A stretch of DNA of 64,000 nucleotides from Balanoglossus misakiensis (lineage: Eukaryota; Hemichordata), in NCBI GenBank assembly GCA_040954595.2, contig CM082584.2:6014001-6078000 (forward strand), in the 5' to 3' direction. Under the pieces are notes generated by a model that was not told where the DNA came from, did no database searches, and saw only the letters and a program-made list of their open reading frames with translations. Shown here one piece after another: positions 25,101-33,378 of this stretch; positions within the stretch are counted from its first letter, which is position 1; each line of letters opens with the position of its first letter. A program made the position numbers and the translations under genes.

Positions 25101-27294
25101 TATGTGATGTGCATTCTCAGATGCTTTGTTTTTCCCCGAGTGTAGTATAAAGTTGGTGTTTGGGAGAAAATAAATGCATTTCTCTCATTTTGATTTGCAG
25201 TACTACAACAATCATTTGCTGTGCATCGAGAACTCCGATTGTAGCGCCACCATAGACGATAAATGCCTACCAACAGACCTGACCTGTGTGGGTGACGCAT
25301 GCGTCAAAGTGTGCACAGGCGATAGCGCGAATCAGCGGTCCAGCTCCGGCACGTGTTACGATCACGTGACTGAAGAGGGCAAGGAATGTGCTGTAGTTGA
25401 CGTGGAAGTCGACCCAACCGTGAGTACCATACCAATGACCTGTAGACTGGAAAAACCCGTCGAGCGCCCTCGAACGACATATTTTTTCCAGTCTATATTG
25501 CCATCAGTTTCTTATTTGAAGTAATATAAACATTAACACGGGTAATGTGTTTTTATGGGACATTGAAGCATGCTTTTTAGATACATGGTGAAGTTTCCAT
25601 TTCAAAAGGTAATAGCTATCCTGATTGACCATTTTTGAAGGATTGGAGTAGTGATCATATTAGTTCTACTTGTAATAGGTGCACACAAAATGACAAGCAT
25701 GCCATGCATGCAAACTAACTACTGGATATACAAGTAATCAGTATCTTCCGTAACTTGTATGTATTCTTATATTTGTCTAGACTGCAAACATACCGAAGAT
25801 CTGCGAAGACTTAACGAACTATATACGAAGCAATGTTCCCACCGTCTCTCAGTGCAGTGTCATTGATTGCATTGACAAGAGCAGCGAGAGAAAGCGACGG
25901 GATGCCGAAGCAAACTTCCGTATTGTCATCGTAAGTATGGAAGAGGTACTTGCTCCACGATGCTTCTGGTGGACAATGTGACATTCCGTGTCAGTACACA
26001 ATATGTCCATCGTGTGTAGAGTGAAAAGTTGTCAGTCACTTGCCATCTGTGAAGCAATATGTAATTTTTAATCATCGGTAGTATTGGCTTTTCTTATAAC
26101 TGAGCCATAACGCCATATCGGCCTTATTCATTATGAAGTAATTTGAATAGTCTGTTTCATTTATTCGAAATCACAGGAGCAGGCGACGGCAAGTGAATTG
26201 AACACTGGTGAGCTATCAGCAAATATCGCTGCATACCTCGAAGAAGCACTTGCGAACGATAATGAAGATGGCTTATTGGCCGAACCACTCTCAAGTATCA
26301 CACACGTTGTAGCCGATGGTTAGTATCAGACATAATGTTGTAACAAAAATGTATCGAATCTTCAATACAGCATGGCGAACACAAATGAATACCATATTAT
26401 CAAAATATTCTACAAGGAGCACATCTATCACAATTGAATTAGTTGTTTTGAGCGGCTGACAATAGATACTGTTCGTTCTGAATCTCTTTCTGAATTCTTT
26501 CTTCCAGACGAATTTAATGCTGCGGAATCACAAAGTTCAAGTAAGTCACATAGATTATTTCAAATTAAAATCAGACTCGGTTCAGTGAATATTGAATTAT
26601 GCTGACGCTGAATCTTCATATAAACTTATACTTTTGGGTGCTCAGAAAGGTGCATCTTATTCTAGACATTGTCGTGTATAAAATCTGAAACTGATGTATT
26701 TCTCAAGTATTGGTCAATGACGTCCCTGCGTTTTTATCTACACCATAAACTATTGTTCATAGTTTTTTTCTTTGAATGCGAAGAAACCACTGAAGAGAAT
26801 TGATTGATTGAATGAATGAATGATTGATTGATTGATTGAGTGAGTGAGTGAGTGAAAGAATGAATGAATGAATGAATGAATTGATTAATATATTGGCCTT
26901 CTTTTATACAAACGTTTTGCGTCTTATTTGTTGTTTGTTAATACTTTAAACTAGGTCTATCAGCATACAACATGCATGCAAATATTCCATTCAATGGCGT
27001 AACGTAATTTTCTGTCGTTTTCTAGGTGTGGCATCTTGGCTGCTGCCAACATTGATGGTGGTTATCGCCGTAGCCGCCGTGTGCGTCCTTGGCGTGGTTC
27101 TGTATCGTCGATACAAGAAAAGAACCGCGGACAACGACCAAACCGTTTCCATCTTGGATAACGTTCAATACGAAATGGGGCCGTACAGTCAGGATGCACA
27201 GACCACACCTATGAACCTACCGACTACACGAATTGACCAACCGAAGCGTTATACCGATACGCCGCTGATAACAACAAGCAACCCGGACGTTTGA
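374..27294 (+). CDS. Gene A: giant mosaic transmembrane protein (FN3/EGF/HYR/vWD/36xCCP/vWD/EGF/LU/VWC/TM), 5' exon outside window
   Basis: I joined 37 exons by GT-AG boundaries and alignment to gene B: 374-427, 1519-1839, 2258-2488, 3706-3993, 4356-4592, 5369-5419, 5701-6021, 6685-6921, 7064-7351, 7686-7922, 8300-8508, 9113-9220, 9656-9805, 10014-10134, 10405-10575, 10810-11018, 11346-11523, 11876-18670, 18850-18963, 19199-19410, 19522-19629, 19779-19934, 20020-20188, 20319-20495, 20761-20969, 21150-21324, 21613-21723, 22418-22531, 22790-22869, 23078-23152, 24143-24242, 24621-24748, 25201-25419, 25781-25930, 26177-26318, 26508-26540, 27026-27294. The lengths sum to 12,947 nt, which with one base carried from the missing first exon is an exact multiple of three. 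The product is about 4,315 residues. Domain families point to a cell-surface adhesive or matrix-like protein; no precise homologue is recognised. The signal-peptide exon must lie upstream of base 1, by analogy with gene B. Boundaries are predictions without transcript support. Confidence 0.85.
820..1170. mobile_element. Diverged copy of the 27950-28371 interspersed element
   Basis: Stretches such as GTAAAATTGAAA, the ATTTATGGATTTTCGATTG region, GCTGAGTCAGCAT and TCTATGAGCAAAT match the spacer MITE at 27950-28371 in the same order. The ends are eroded (GGCGTACGGT, GGTTAAGGTACGTG). Borders are approximate. Confidence 0.5.
1519..1839 (+). CDS. Gene A exon: fibronectin type III-like domain, cassette 1
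   Basis: A 321-nt phase 1-1 exon encodes about 107 residues. It has an FN3-like beta-sandwich pattern: the early tryptophan of ITISWSLDP, the central [12 protein letters not shown] strand, and a late [10 protein letters not shown] strand. It is highly similar to the exons at 5701-6021 and 44810-45130. FN3 domains are structural adhesion modules. The final bases of the preceding intron are also conserved among the three copies. Confidence 0.75.
2258..2488 (+). CDS. Gene A exon: two EGF-like domains, cassette 1
   Basis: One 231-nt phase 1-1 exon encodes two successive EGF-like domains. The first runs from DDICFQ to YEGVHC and carries an extra adjacent cysteine (ATCCDDG). The second ([14 protein letters not shown] to YSGTYC) has the standard six cysteines. 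The second domain is the one retained alone in gene B exon 6. Confidence 0.8.
2581..2741. repeat. Long foldback element (inverted repeat, ~75-bp arms)
   Basis: The left arm begins TATAATCCCATGATATC near 2583. It is mirrored by the right arm, which ends GATATCATGGGATTATA near 2740. The arms include the GACGTCATCGTATAC and GTGGTTTTCGCGGA blocks and meet at a short GC-rich centre. This explains the two opposite-strand reading frames here with similar proteins. It is consistent with a foldback MITE in the gene A intron. The paralogous introns at 6922-7063 and 46089-46535 lack it. Confidence 0.85.
2871..2960. repeat. 90-bp near-perfect palindrome
   Basis: TTGGGAGATTTTATGAATGA at 2871 pairs with its reverse complement ending at 2960. 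The centre is at 2915/2916, and I see two mismatched positions (2905/2926 and 2913/2918). It lies 130 bp from another foldback, within the same intron. Confidence 0.9.
3706..3993 (+). CDS. Gene A exon: second FN3-like type (FN3'), cassette 1
   Basis: A 288-nt phase 1-1 exon encodes about 96 residues. It has the strand pattern [19 protein letters not shown] and TYLYEIVSI typical of an FN3 fold, with added cysteines ([11 protein letters not shown]). It is closely matched by 7064-7351 and 46536-46823, and more distantly by 42454-42738. FN3 assignment is by pattern only; a profile search would settle it. Confidence 0.65.
4356..4592 (+). CDS. Gene A exon: HYR (hyalin repeat) domain, cassette 1
   Basis: A 237-nt phase 1-1 exon of 79 codons. 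It shows HYR features: the initial YTTCP, the [10 protein letters not shown] segment, [16 protein letters not shown] and a terminal SCEFFVTVE strand. HYR domains are immunoglobulin-like modules known from hyalin, SVEP1/polydom and other CCP- or EGF-containing proteins. Homologous exons are at 7686-7922, 43504-43740 and 47158-47394. Confidence 0.75.
5369..5419 (+). CDS. Gene A: 17-codon linker exon between cassettes
   Basis: A 51-nt phase 1-1 exon reads [17 protein letters not shown] and is flanked by a TTCACAG acceptor and a GTAAG donor. Gene B has an equal-length exon at 44297-44347 ([17 protein letters not shown]) in the same place, which is the main support. It is a polar, Asn/Ser-rich hinge with one cysteine. 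It is too short for ordinary ORF finding. Confidence 0.65.
5564..5683. repeat. 60-bp tandem duplication in intron
   Basis: Two consecutive 60-bp copies (5564-5623 and 5624-5683), starting GTTTCGCCGTAAAATTAGCG, differ at one visible base. They lie just before the FN3 acceptor at 5700. The unit end (ACACCTAACAA) is shared with the other FN3 intron ends near 1500 and 44790. Confidence 0.9.
5701..6021 (+). CDS. Gene A exon: FN3-like domain, cassette 2
   Basis: This exon has the same length and phase as 1519-1839 and nearly the same protein ([16 protein letters not shown] core). It starts the second FN3-EGF2-FN3'-HYR cassette. The intron just upstream contains a perfectly phased 60-bp tandem duplication. 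Confidence 0.8.
6309..6465. mobile_element. MITE with 15-bp terminal inverted repeats (gene A copy)
   Basis: TGTCATATTCCCGCT at 6309-6323 is inverted as AGCGGGAATATGACA at 6451-6465. Subterminal TCTC-CGTTG and CAACGAGA blocks are also inverted. A related element sits at the same intron position in gene B (45500-45637). The gene A copy has an extra internal hairpin segment (CGCGCTAGACAGCGCG). Confidence 0.7.
6685..6921 (+). CDS. Gene A exon: two EGF-like domains, cassette 2
   Basis: A 237-nt exon, two codons longer than the cassette 1 version at its start ([10 protein letters not shown]). It carries the same pair of EGF-like domains. The donor is GTGAGT, phase 1 at both ends. Confidence 0.8.
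7064..7351 (+). CDS. Gene A exon: FN3' domain, cassette 2
   Basis: A 288-nt phase 1-1 exon matching 3706-3993 and 46536-46823, with conserved [19 protein letters not shown] and [10 protein letters not shown]. The acceptor (GTCGAAG) has a poor pyrimidine tract, but its position is fixed by alignment to the paralogous exons. Confidence 0.7.
7686..7922 (+). CDS. Gene A exon: HYR domain, cassette 2
   Basis: A 237-nt phase 1-1 exon with [29 protein letters not shown] and a terminal CIFDVVVV strand. It is nearly identical to gene B 47158-47394. It leads directly into the first von Willebrand D assembly. Confidence 0.8.
8300..10134 (+). CDS. Gene A exons: von Willebrand factor type D domain 1 (vWD1)
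   Basis: Four exons (8300-8508, 9113-9220, 9656-9805, 10014-10134) encode a complete vWD domain. It opens with [13 protein letters not shown], contains [12 protein letters not shown], and ends with [12 protein letters not shown] followed by a linker to C8. The GDPH tetrapeptide at 8323-8334 matches the Asp-Pro autocleavage motif known in some mucin and FCGBP D domains. vWD domains support disulfide-linked multimers and adhesion. The third intron of the set carries a long CATC/AACA microsatellite. Confidence 0.85.
9296..9520. repeat. Compound microsatellite (GACTCACT / CATC / ACCA / AACA)n
   Basis: An irregular ACTCACTG start passes into CATC repeats (about 9335-9370), then ACCA repeats, then about 20 AACA units (about 9434-9520). 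It lies inside the intron before the third vWD1 exon. The gene B intron lacks it. It creates spurious VCLF-repeat reading frames on the minus strand. Confidence 0.95.
10405..11523 (+). CDS. Gene A exons: C8 + TIL + TIL-associated/EGF module following vWD1
   Basis: Exon 10405-10575 is a C8 domain ([10 protein letters not shown], then ACLVDYC and AYARRC). Exon 10810-11018 is a trypsin-inhibitor-like (TIL) domain ([16 protein letters not shown] to CVDPTLCGC). Exon 11346-11523 gives a VWC/TILa-like [11 protein letters not shown] segment plus a short EGF-like piece ending YYEGNGYYC. The order vWD-C8-TIL is the standard D assembly of mucins, zonadhesin, SCO-spondin and FCGBP. Confidence 0.85.
11876..18670 (+). 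CDS. Gene A giant exon: 36 tandem CCP/sushi domains
   Basis: One uninterrupted 6,795-nt exon (TTCAAACAG acceptor, GTAGTT donor, phase 1-1) encodes 2,265 codons. I count 36 complement-control-protein modules of about 60-66 residues, most starting C-x-DPG. Two module types alternate: odd ones carry C-(L/I/E/V)-(D/E)-x4-5-C before the G-x-W, even ones carry YPVC. Each type has a fifth cysteine beyond the canonical four. Modules 5-14 form a 1,893-bp unit that repeats from 12637, 14530 and 16423, the third partial and ending near 17400. N-glycosylation sequons (NGT, NET, NYT) are frequent. CCP rods typically mediate ligand or complement-component binding; the ligand here is unknown. Confidence 0.93.
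12637..17400 (+). repeat. Higher-order coding repeat, 1,893-bp unit (10 CCPs), about 2.5 copies
   Basis: Units begin at the [11 protein letters not shown] codons at 12637, 14530 and 16423, a constant 1,893-nt (631-codon) step. Copies 1 and 2 are nearly identical at the nucleotide level. Copy 3 runs five modules, then switches to the unique C-terminal CCPs near 17400. Near-identity implies recent unequal exchange or conversion. It also makes copy number vulnerable to assembly error. Confidence 0.9.
18850..18963 (+). CDS. Gene A exon: EGF-like domain after the CCP rod
   Basis: A 114-nt phase 1-1 exon encodes one EGF-like domain ([13 protein letters not shown] to FEGFNC). It has an additional cysteine next to the first. 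It links the CCP rod to the second vWD assembly. Gene B 59218-59331 is almost identical. Confidence 0.85.
19199..20188 (+). CDS. Gene A exons: von Willebrand factor type D domain 2 (vWD2)
   Basis: Exons 19199-19410, 19522-19629, 19779-19934 and 20020-20188. The domain begins [15 protein letters not shown] (GDPH at 19222-19233), continues [11 protein letters not shown], and has the canonical [14 protein letters not shown] loop. [12 protein letters not shown] tail leads to C8. Exon lengths parallel vWD1 only partly, so vWD1 and vWD2 are old duplicates. The [14 protein letters not shown] segment carries the acidic and Asn residues of the usual vWD calcium loop. Confidence 0.9.
20319..21324 (+). 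CDS. Gene A exons: C8 + TIL + TIL-associated/EGF module following vWD2
   Basis: Exon 20319-20495 is C8 ([26 protein letters not shown]). Exon 20761-20969 is TIL ([29 protein letters not shown]). Exon 21150-21324 gives [11 protein letters not shown] plus an EGF-like [12 protein letters not shown] ending. A GAT/GGT trinucleotide repeat occupies the intron after the TIL exon (about 21003-21040). Confidence 0.87.
21613..22531 (+). CDS. Gene A exons: two EGF-like domains
   Basis: Exon 21613-21723 ([13 protein letters not shown] to FQGVHC) and exon 22418-22531 ([13 protein letters not shown] to YYGDNC) each encode one six-cysteine EGF-like domain, phase 1-1. The intron between them carries a roughly 320-bp GACA/CATA microsatellite absent from the gene B counterpart. 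Confidence 0.87.
21815..22130. repeat. Compound microsatellite (GACA)n-(CATA)n-(CAGA)n
   Basis: About 75 bp of GACA-type repeat is followed by about 155 bp of CATA repeat and about 70 bp of CAGA-type repeat, in the intron between two EGF exons of gene A. The long reading frames here on both strands are simple-repeat artefacts. Confidence 0.97.
22790..24242 (+). CDS. Gene A exons: Ly6/uPAR (LU, three-finger) domain
   Basis: Exons 22790-22869, 23078-23152 and 24143-24242 together encode [15 protein letters not shown], then EECTLDESICETR, a SKGC knot cysteine, and a [11 protein letters not shown] ending. The CxxC start and CC-x4-CN end are the hallmarks of the Ly6/uPAR three-finger fold. LU domains are usually GPI-anchored or secreted singles; here one sits inside a giant mosaic. 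Phases are 1-0, 0-0 and 0-1. Confidence 0.8.
24621..24748 (+). CDS. Gene A exon: VWC-like cysteine segment
   Basis: A 128-nt exon reads [12 protein letters not shown], then [14 protein letters not shown]. The C-x2-C-x-C spacing and GGVIDC ending are those of the N-terminal half of a von Willebrand C domain. It may be completed by cysteines in the next exon (25201-25419), but the match there is weak. Confidence 0.6.
25201..25930 (+). CDS. Gene A exons: juxtamembrane cysteine-rich region with furin-type site
   Basis: Exon 25201-25419 encodes 73 residues with about ten cysteines ([20 protein letters not shown]) of no family I recognise. Exon 25781-25930 continues in frame, with [12 protein letters not shown] and a [11 protein letters not shown] segment. 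RKRR-D fits the R-x-(K/R)-R furin consensus and lies about 80 residues before the membrane helix. Cleavage would give a two-chain or shed ectodomain (inference). Confidence 0.7.
26177..26540 (+). CDS. Gene A exons: acidic stalk before the membrane
   Basis: Exon 26177-26318 ([29 protein letters not shown]) and the 33-nt exon 26508-26540 ([11 protein letters not shown]) encode a cysteine-free, acidic, Ala/Glu-rich stalk between the furin-type site and the transmembrane exon. Both keep the reading frame exactly. The 33-nt exon is supported only by its splice sites and phase. Confidence 0.6.
26805..26885. repeat. Microsatellite (TGAT/GAGT/GAAT)n
   Basis: Tetranucleotide repeats TGAT, GAGT and GAAT lie in the last intron of gene A. 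A similar GAAT/GGAT tract occurs at about 28570-28690 in the 3' flank. Confidence 0.95.
27026..27294 (+). CDS. Gene A last coding exon: transmembrane helix and cytoplasmic tail
   Basis: The exon opens [15 protein letters not shown] and has a run of about 23 hydrophobic residues. A strongly basic stop-transfer (YRRYKKR) follows, then a tail of about 55 residues ending TTSNPDV and TGA at 27292-27294. The tail has several tyrosines ([11 protein letters not shown]) but no signalling motif I can name with confidence. Topology is type I (outside N-terminus, inside C-terminus). Confidence 0.85.
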
Positions 27295-27724
27295 ACCCTG
27301 GCAGAATACTATAACATTTAGTAATATTGACTGATGTGATGACTCTGATTCAAACATGGTGTGCGCGACGACACTCCAAATTACCACGTCGCAAATTCAA
27401 TGCATACGGACACTTCTTCAGTCGGATAAATAATATTTCAGATTCACTTAAATGAAACCATTATATGTTATAGGGTTTACAGTGTTACTGCGAGAAAATC
27501 GCCTCAACCAGAATTACTATTAGGATCTGAGTCTGTTTAAATTTACTTGGGTTAATTTCAATTCAATTCAATTCAATTGTATTTCACTTTCAATTTTTAC
27601 ATCGAATGGTGAACAATGTACTGATAAAGTGAAAAAAGGAGTTAGGAAAAATAGTGCACTCGCACTAGTCAAGTCAAGTCCAATTGATGGACATATAGAA
27701 GTGATTCGTTAACATGACAGATAT

Positions 27725-27730
27725 ATTAAA
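27725..27730 (+). terminator. Possible polyadenylation signal of gene A (ATTAAA)
   Basis: ATTAAA, the commonest variant signal, lies about 430 bp after the stop codon. No AATAAA occurs closer; the first is at 28043-28048 inside a MITE. The real 3' end cannot be fixed without transcripts. Confidence 0.25.
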
Positions 27731-27774
27731 ATTTACAAACATGAAACTGTAACATCTTTAGAAAGTAATCTTTA

Positions 27775-28490
27775 TCAGTACTAGAATGTGGGTCTGATTT
27801 GCTTATGGTTAAGTTACTTTATTGTTGAACTTTGGAATTAATTTCAGTCACGGTGTTGTTACTGTAAAAAAAGCCTCTGGCAGTATTACAATCTGGGTCT
27901 TTCAGCTCTTAGTTAAGTTACTGTATTTTTGAACTTATGAAAGTGATAGGTTAAGGATGTACGTTCAGTAAAATTGAAAGTATTGTCATTTTTTTAATTG
28001 TGGATTTTTAGATTCTCCTTTGTATGTATAATGAAAATCCGTAATAAAATATAGGGGTCACCGCGCTTGTTTATGAAATACAGAGCTATGAATTTGGTCG
28101 ATAATAGAAGACATCTGCTGACTCAGCATTTTTCATCAATGGTTTGTCTATGGGCAAATTTTTTAACGCAATTTATCTCAAAATAGAGCGCGGTGACCCC
28201 TATATTTTATTTGGCCAATGAATTTATATTTGCTGGACTGAGCTATGTGTAAAATTTCGTGAAAATGACAATAGTAGAAGTTTGTTTTCTAGCGATTATC
28301 AATGTAATCCTATGGGAAAAAGACCGGGCGCGCAGTGTTTCCGGTTTATGTTCTGCGCGTACATCCTTAACAGGCTGTTACAAATTTGGAATTAATTTCA
28401 GTCACAGTGTTGTTACTGAAAAAAGCCTCTAGCAGTATTACAATCTGGGTCTTTCAGCTCTTAGTTAAGTTACTGTATTTTTGAAGTTAC
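27775..28490. repeat. ~100-bp direct repeats interrupted by a MITE
   Basis: A sequence containing CAGTATTACAATCTGGGTCT and AGTTAAGTTACTGTATTTTT occurs at about 27834-27938 and again at about 28386-28490. A shorter, more diverged copy is at about 27775-27830. The element at 27950-28371 separates the second and third copies. Confidence 0.85.
27950..28371. mobile_element. Non-autonomous TIR element (MITE), ~420 bp
   Basis: GTTAAGGATGTACG (27950-27963) is inverted as CGTACATCCTTAAC (28358-28371). An inner inverted pair, AAAATATAGGGGTCACCGCG and its mirror CGCGGTGACCCCTATATTTT, forms a second stem. No transposase frame is present. Diverged relatives lie at about 820-1170 and 34240-34530. Confidence 0.75.
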
Positions 28491-31400
28491 AAAGCAATAA
28501 TTTTACAGGTGAACAAACATAATAAAATTTTCCAAACATGAAACAGTTAAACTTGTGGGTTTTTGTGCAGTTAACGAACGAACGAATGGATGGATGAATG
28601 AATGAATGAATGAATGAATGAATGGATTAATGAATGAATGAATGAATGAATGAATGAATGGATGGATGAATGTATGTATAAATGAATGGATGAATGTAAC
28701 TAATTACATTTACTTGTATATTGTTGTGGAGAATATTAAGCATATCAGCTGAATATTTTAACTGATGAATGAAAGGGTTTATACATACTATTTTATTCCA
28801 ATATGTATATATTTCATTCACGTTCCGAAGGGAGTGCCAGAGAAGTCAAATGATGCATTTTGGTTTATTTGTGGTCTAGTTTAGTTTGAAAGTCGTCCCG
28901 TTCACAATATGCAAACACTGACCTACCAATCCACCCAGGTCTGGATCGTCTCTTAGGAATTGACTCACCATTGGATGTCAGCTGCAGCTGCAGGGCAGGT
29001 CCCTTCAATGGCGCCCGCAACCACTGACTTCAGAAAGCAGTATTTTCTTTAATTTGTAAAACTGAAGAACATGCCCCCCCCGTTCCTGCCAGCATTGCAT
29101 AACCTCAGTCTGCCTTCATTCTGTATTATATAGCGCCCTCAAGAAATCCATACATTCTTTTAATTCGCCCACATTCTTTTTTCGAATATATGCGCTTAAG
29201 ATGATGTATCAATGTCAGTAGCTGATAATTTAGCTGCACATTGATGGTTTAACATCGGTGGTTAAATACAGACAGGTTATCAAATTCAAAGACTAATGCA
29301 TCAGCCGAAATCTCTATTCATACGAAATACCAGAGATATATATTTTTAAATAACAAGTTAATAAATTATGGGATGAATCCCAAGGCAATCTATCCACGCA
29401 AATATTTTCTTAGTTTGACACAATATATATCATTTTATTTGACAGCAAATCCTCCCCATTTTCGAAAACATTGGATTTTATGCAAATTACCTTAGATCCG
29501 CCTTCCTCATTTGCAATTGTTTCGATTAACATCATTTGTATAAATTAATCTTAGTCAGACAAAGATATTTTGTTCGCATTCATCTTGATTGGTATATTTG
29601 TGTTCATATCTTTTACTTAACTTCCCTAACAACTGTTGCTGTTTTGATGAGTTTGTGATTGTTCCAGACTTTAATGGGGTATGATGATTTCATTTGAACG
29701 ATAAACTTTTGCCAAATCGATGGAACTGTGCTGCAGATAAGCCGCCATATCTCCATTACTGATATTAGGAAAAAAATATTGATCCATTGAGTCCCTCCCA
29801 CATATTTGGAAGTTTTCTGGAAAGTCGTCGTGATATGGAAAAAGGAATTTTTAGGTAACCTACATGACAGATACACGATACAGCTAAGAAATACAAAGCA
29901 ATGCAAGACAAAACAAGACAAGACACAGACACAGACAAAAACACACACGAAAGAACACATGTCCGGGCAGACCTTTATTGCATGTGACCATCGCTTTCCC
30001 CATCTTTCCAATGAACACATCTTCATTGGTATTCAGCAGGGATCGATACACACAGTGATACATATAGCGGTAAAGTCTTCAACTGTTGATCTACGGAACA
30101 TCTCCTAAACTCTCCTCCTTCCCCTCTCTCCCCTTTTCATAGAAAACCGATATGCATCTCGTATACTCGGAAAACTTCGATAGTTATGGTGTCATTTGTT
30201 TATTCCGTGTTTAATGTTTACATGGTGTAGTTAATTTTATCTACAAGATATTGAGAACTTGGGTCGCTTTCAAGCCGAAAACGCCCAGACACACATTTAT
30301 TTCACTCTGAGTCTCAGTAGCACATAGCGCCCTCAGGAAAACCCATCCGAATATATGAGATCCTCTGGAGATGCCCACATTCAACCCTCACAACTCTTTG
30401 CAAGGAGAAAACAACATACTCCAATTGACAGGAAATCGCCTCCTTGTCCGGGAACAATGGATTTTGAGATTCAAAGTACATTTAATTCCCCATCCTCTTC
30501 AGATTAGTCAGTTGCAAATATTTCATTTTGCCCTTTGTCTTAACTTATCTTGGCCAGAAAATGATGTATGTTGCCATATCTTTTAATTGTTGGTTCTAAT
30601 TAATGTTTACTTCCCTATCAACAGTTGCTGTTTGTCATCTTGCGTGTTTGTTTCAGTCAGGAATCATGGGGTATGGTGACTTTATTTGTACATCAGACCT
30701 ATGTCCCTTAAAGTTGATGGATTGCGCAATATTCTCTAGACATGCCCACGAAAATTTATAATAGATACTAGTAATCAGGCGCTTATTTATCATCAGTATA
30801 ACAAATTGCTTGACCCTTATCTTTTGGGAGTTTTCCCATTATTGGTTCATTCGTCTTTCTCTGAACACCACATTCAGAATAGACTTCTAAAATGTCACGG
30901 ACACATTAACATTGAAATCAATATTTCTTTCCTAAACCATGTACATGTACCGACACGATCTCAATCACAGTACCATCCACACGCACCAAGTTCTATGTTT
31001 AAGGACAGACTTTAACAAAATTCAAACATCCTCGACTTGTAAGAACATATCGATATCCATATAAAATGGTGCTATATCTACGTAAAGAAATAATGACCAC
31101 GACTCTTGAAATGTTTCAAACGATCCGTACTTATGAAAGTAGACACGATTCCCTTTTTCACAGTTAAGGATTTTTACTGCAGTGTTAAACAGAGCAAAAC
31201 TACAAATAGCAAATTAAATACTGCTGGAAAAGTTAACATCTACAGTAAGTCTTAATTTATGTTAATGCTTGCGAGATCCCACCAAATTTATTAACACGAA
31301 TATATAGTTCAACAGTTCGTTTGGCTATGGCCAGCTCTGGTTTGTATAACGTTGTCAACTGTGTAAAACTGAGAATGTTCTTATTACGTGTACAGATGTA

Positions 31401-33378
31401 AATTAAAGGCTTAAATGTTAGGATGAGAAAATTATGCATATTTGATATCATTCTGTCTCCAAACAGGATTAGTTCGGCTGTAACTTTACGGAAATGAGGA
31501 ATATTGGCAAGATGTGTATTGGTAAGATCAATTCTTAGCGTGAAGCTATATGTTGAATACCAATCAACCATACATTGAATGCACTGTTGCACCATCTGTA
31601 TTACTGATTACCGATGAAGATTATGATGACTTGCTCATCTCCCCCCCCCCCCCATTACGTGTTCTCATGTCTATGCTTTACGAACTTCAGGTTGGAAGTG
31701 ACAAGAATAGAATAATCTACCTGAATTTAACGTTAATTTGGAAGTTGCGTTTCACACGCATCGAGGAAAATGTCGGTGTTTCTCAACTCTGATGGTGTAT
31801 GTGTTGGGTATTGAACGAGTCTGATAAGATCACGTGGTACTCGCATGACGACTAGCTAGGGATGCTAGTGATGTAGGGATTGGGTCACAGACAGTGGTGC
31901 GGATCGCTTAGGTACTTCACTCAAAGTTACTGTTTTTCATACAAACTATTTTTTATGCCTTGATCTATAGAAGCGACATCTTGTTAACACCGAAGACAGG
32001 TAACCGAGTTCGAATACCAAAGGCACAATAAAATCAAATTAATTGTAAATAGAAATATTGCTACGTTGGCCATTTCATTTGAAACATTGGAACATGTACT
32101 TGAAAGGAAAAGAAAAGAAAGGAAAATGTCAGGAATTGTAATGAAAGGTAAGAAATCACTTAAGTGGTTGAATTTAATTTCGTGTTACTGGTAGCAGAAT
32201 GGGTTTTGAATTGTTTCTTATCAAATCGGCGGCGCCTGTTTGACTCTTTTAGCTCCAAACTGATATCTACGTATCTATTTAGATGGCACCATGGCTCAAA
32301 ATTCTGTCAAAACAACATGTTTGTCTCCGCATACTTTAACCCTTATTTCTGATTGTTTCTATCATAAATGTAACCCTAGATTTTACAAAAACATTTTAGT
32401 AGGCGAAATGATAAAACAGGTGATATTTTCACATTGATTAACGAAATTTAACATTCAATCCCGATGCAGTACATTCAGAAGTCCACATTACTCATTTTAC
32501 AGATGGTAGCTCGAGAAAAAAACTTAACGTGTGGTGGTTAACCTGAATTACTTTAAAAACTTTTAAATATCAGAAACGGTTCAATATCATCAGGAAAGAT
32601 AATACATAAAAGCAACATCGACCGTGACATAATGGATGTTCGGTAAGGTTAACACAATAAATTACGGAAACGGATTAGGAAAATTTTAAAAGTAAAACAT
32701 TAAAGCAACACTCTCGCATTGATGACGTAAAATACTCTTTATTACGACACCTACAACTTGAATGTCATTTTGTTCAAAGCAGATTATTAGGACGTTTCGA
32801 TTCTCGTAGTTACGACTGTTAAAAATATAATTTCGTAGCTACGACTTTTTGAATCGCGTTTTTGAGATTTTATGAGATAAAGGTGACTGGAGACATTTTC
32901 GTCTTGTAACCGAGTTCTTAATTTCAAATTGTTGTCCCGACGGCAGTTTCATTTTTTTCTCCCCCAAACATGACAAAATCCCATTTCTTTGTCCTAACTG
33001 TATCGTTACCACGACCCTACGACAGTTTTCGTTTTGGTTTGTATTTTATTTCGACTTCCCTATCAACGGGTGTTGTTTGTTTTCAATTAACTCCAACAAA
33101 GAAGTTTATGAAAAATTCGTATTTTACGAAATCGCTTCCTATCTTGTAGATAAGCTTCCTGGACTGATATTGTGATGAGACTTTGAATTGCGATGAAGTA
33201 ATCAATTGTTTCATTTCATGGTACACGCCCCCACCTCCCGATTTAATCATGTGTAAGCGCCTCCTTATCATAATCGAAAGATTTAATTACCCGTAGGCCT
33301 AAAGCTACCTGTTACGATCAACTGCAGCGACATACAAAATTTTGCCTCGGACACAATCTCATAATATTCGTGTTTGGA
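28491..33378. other. Spacer with diverged non-coding duplications, no supported gene
   Basis: AT-rich sequence with GAAT microsatellites (28570-28690). Diverged blocks recur at about 29130-29750 and 30310-30790, with TAGCGCCCTCA, GCCCACATTC, then AACAGTTGCTGTT/AACTGTTGCTGTT and GGGGTATG in the same order. A poly-C tract lies at about 31641. Short reading frames show no domain or codon-like pattern. Confidence 0.5.

Noticed and set aside
28043-28048. AATAAA as the gene A polyadenylation signal
   Set aside because: Lies within the MITE about 750 bp past the stop; position is likely fortuitous.
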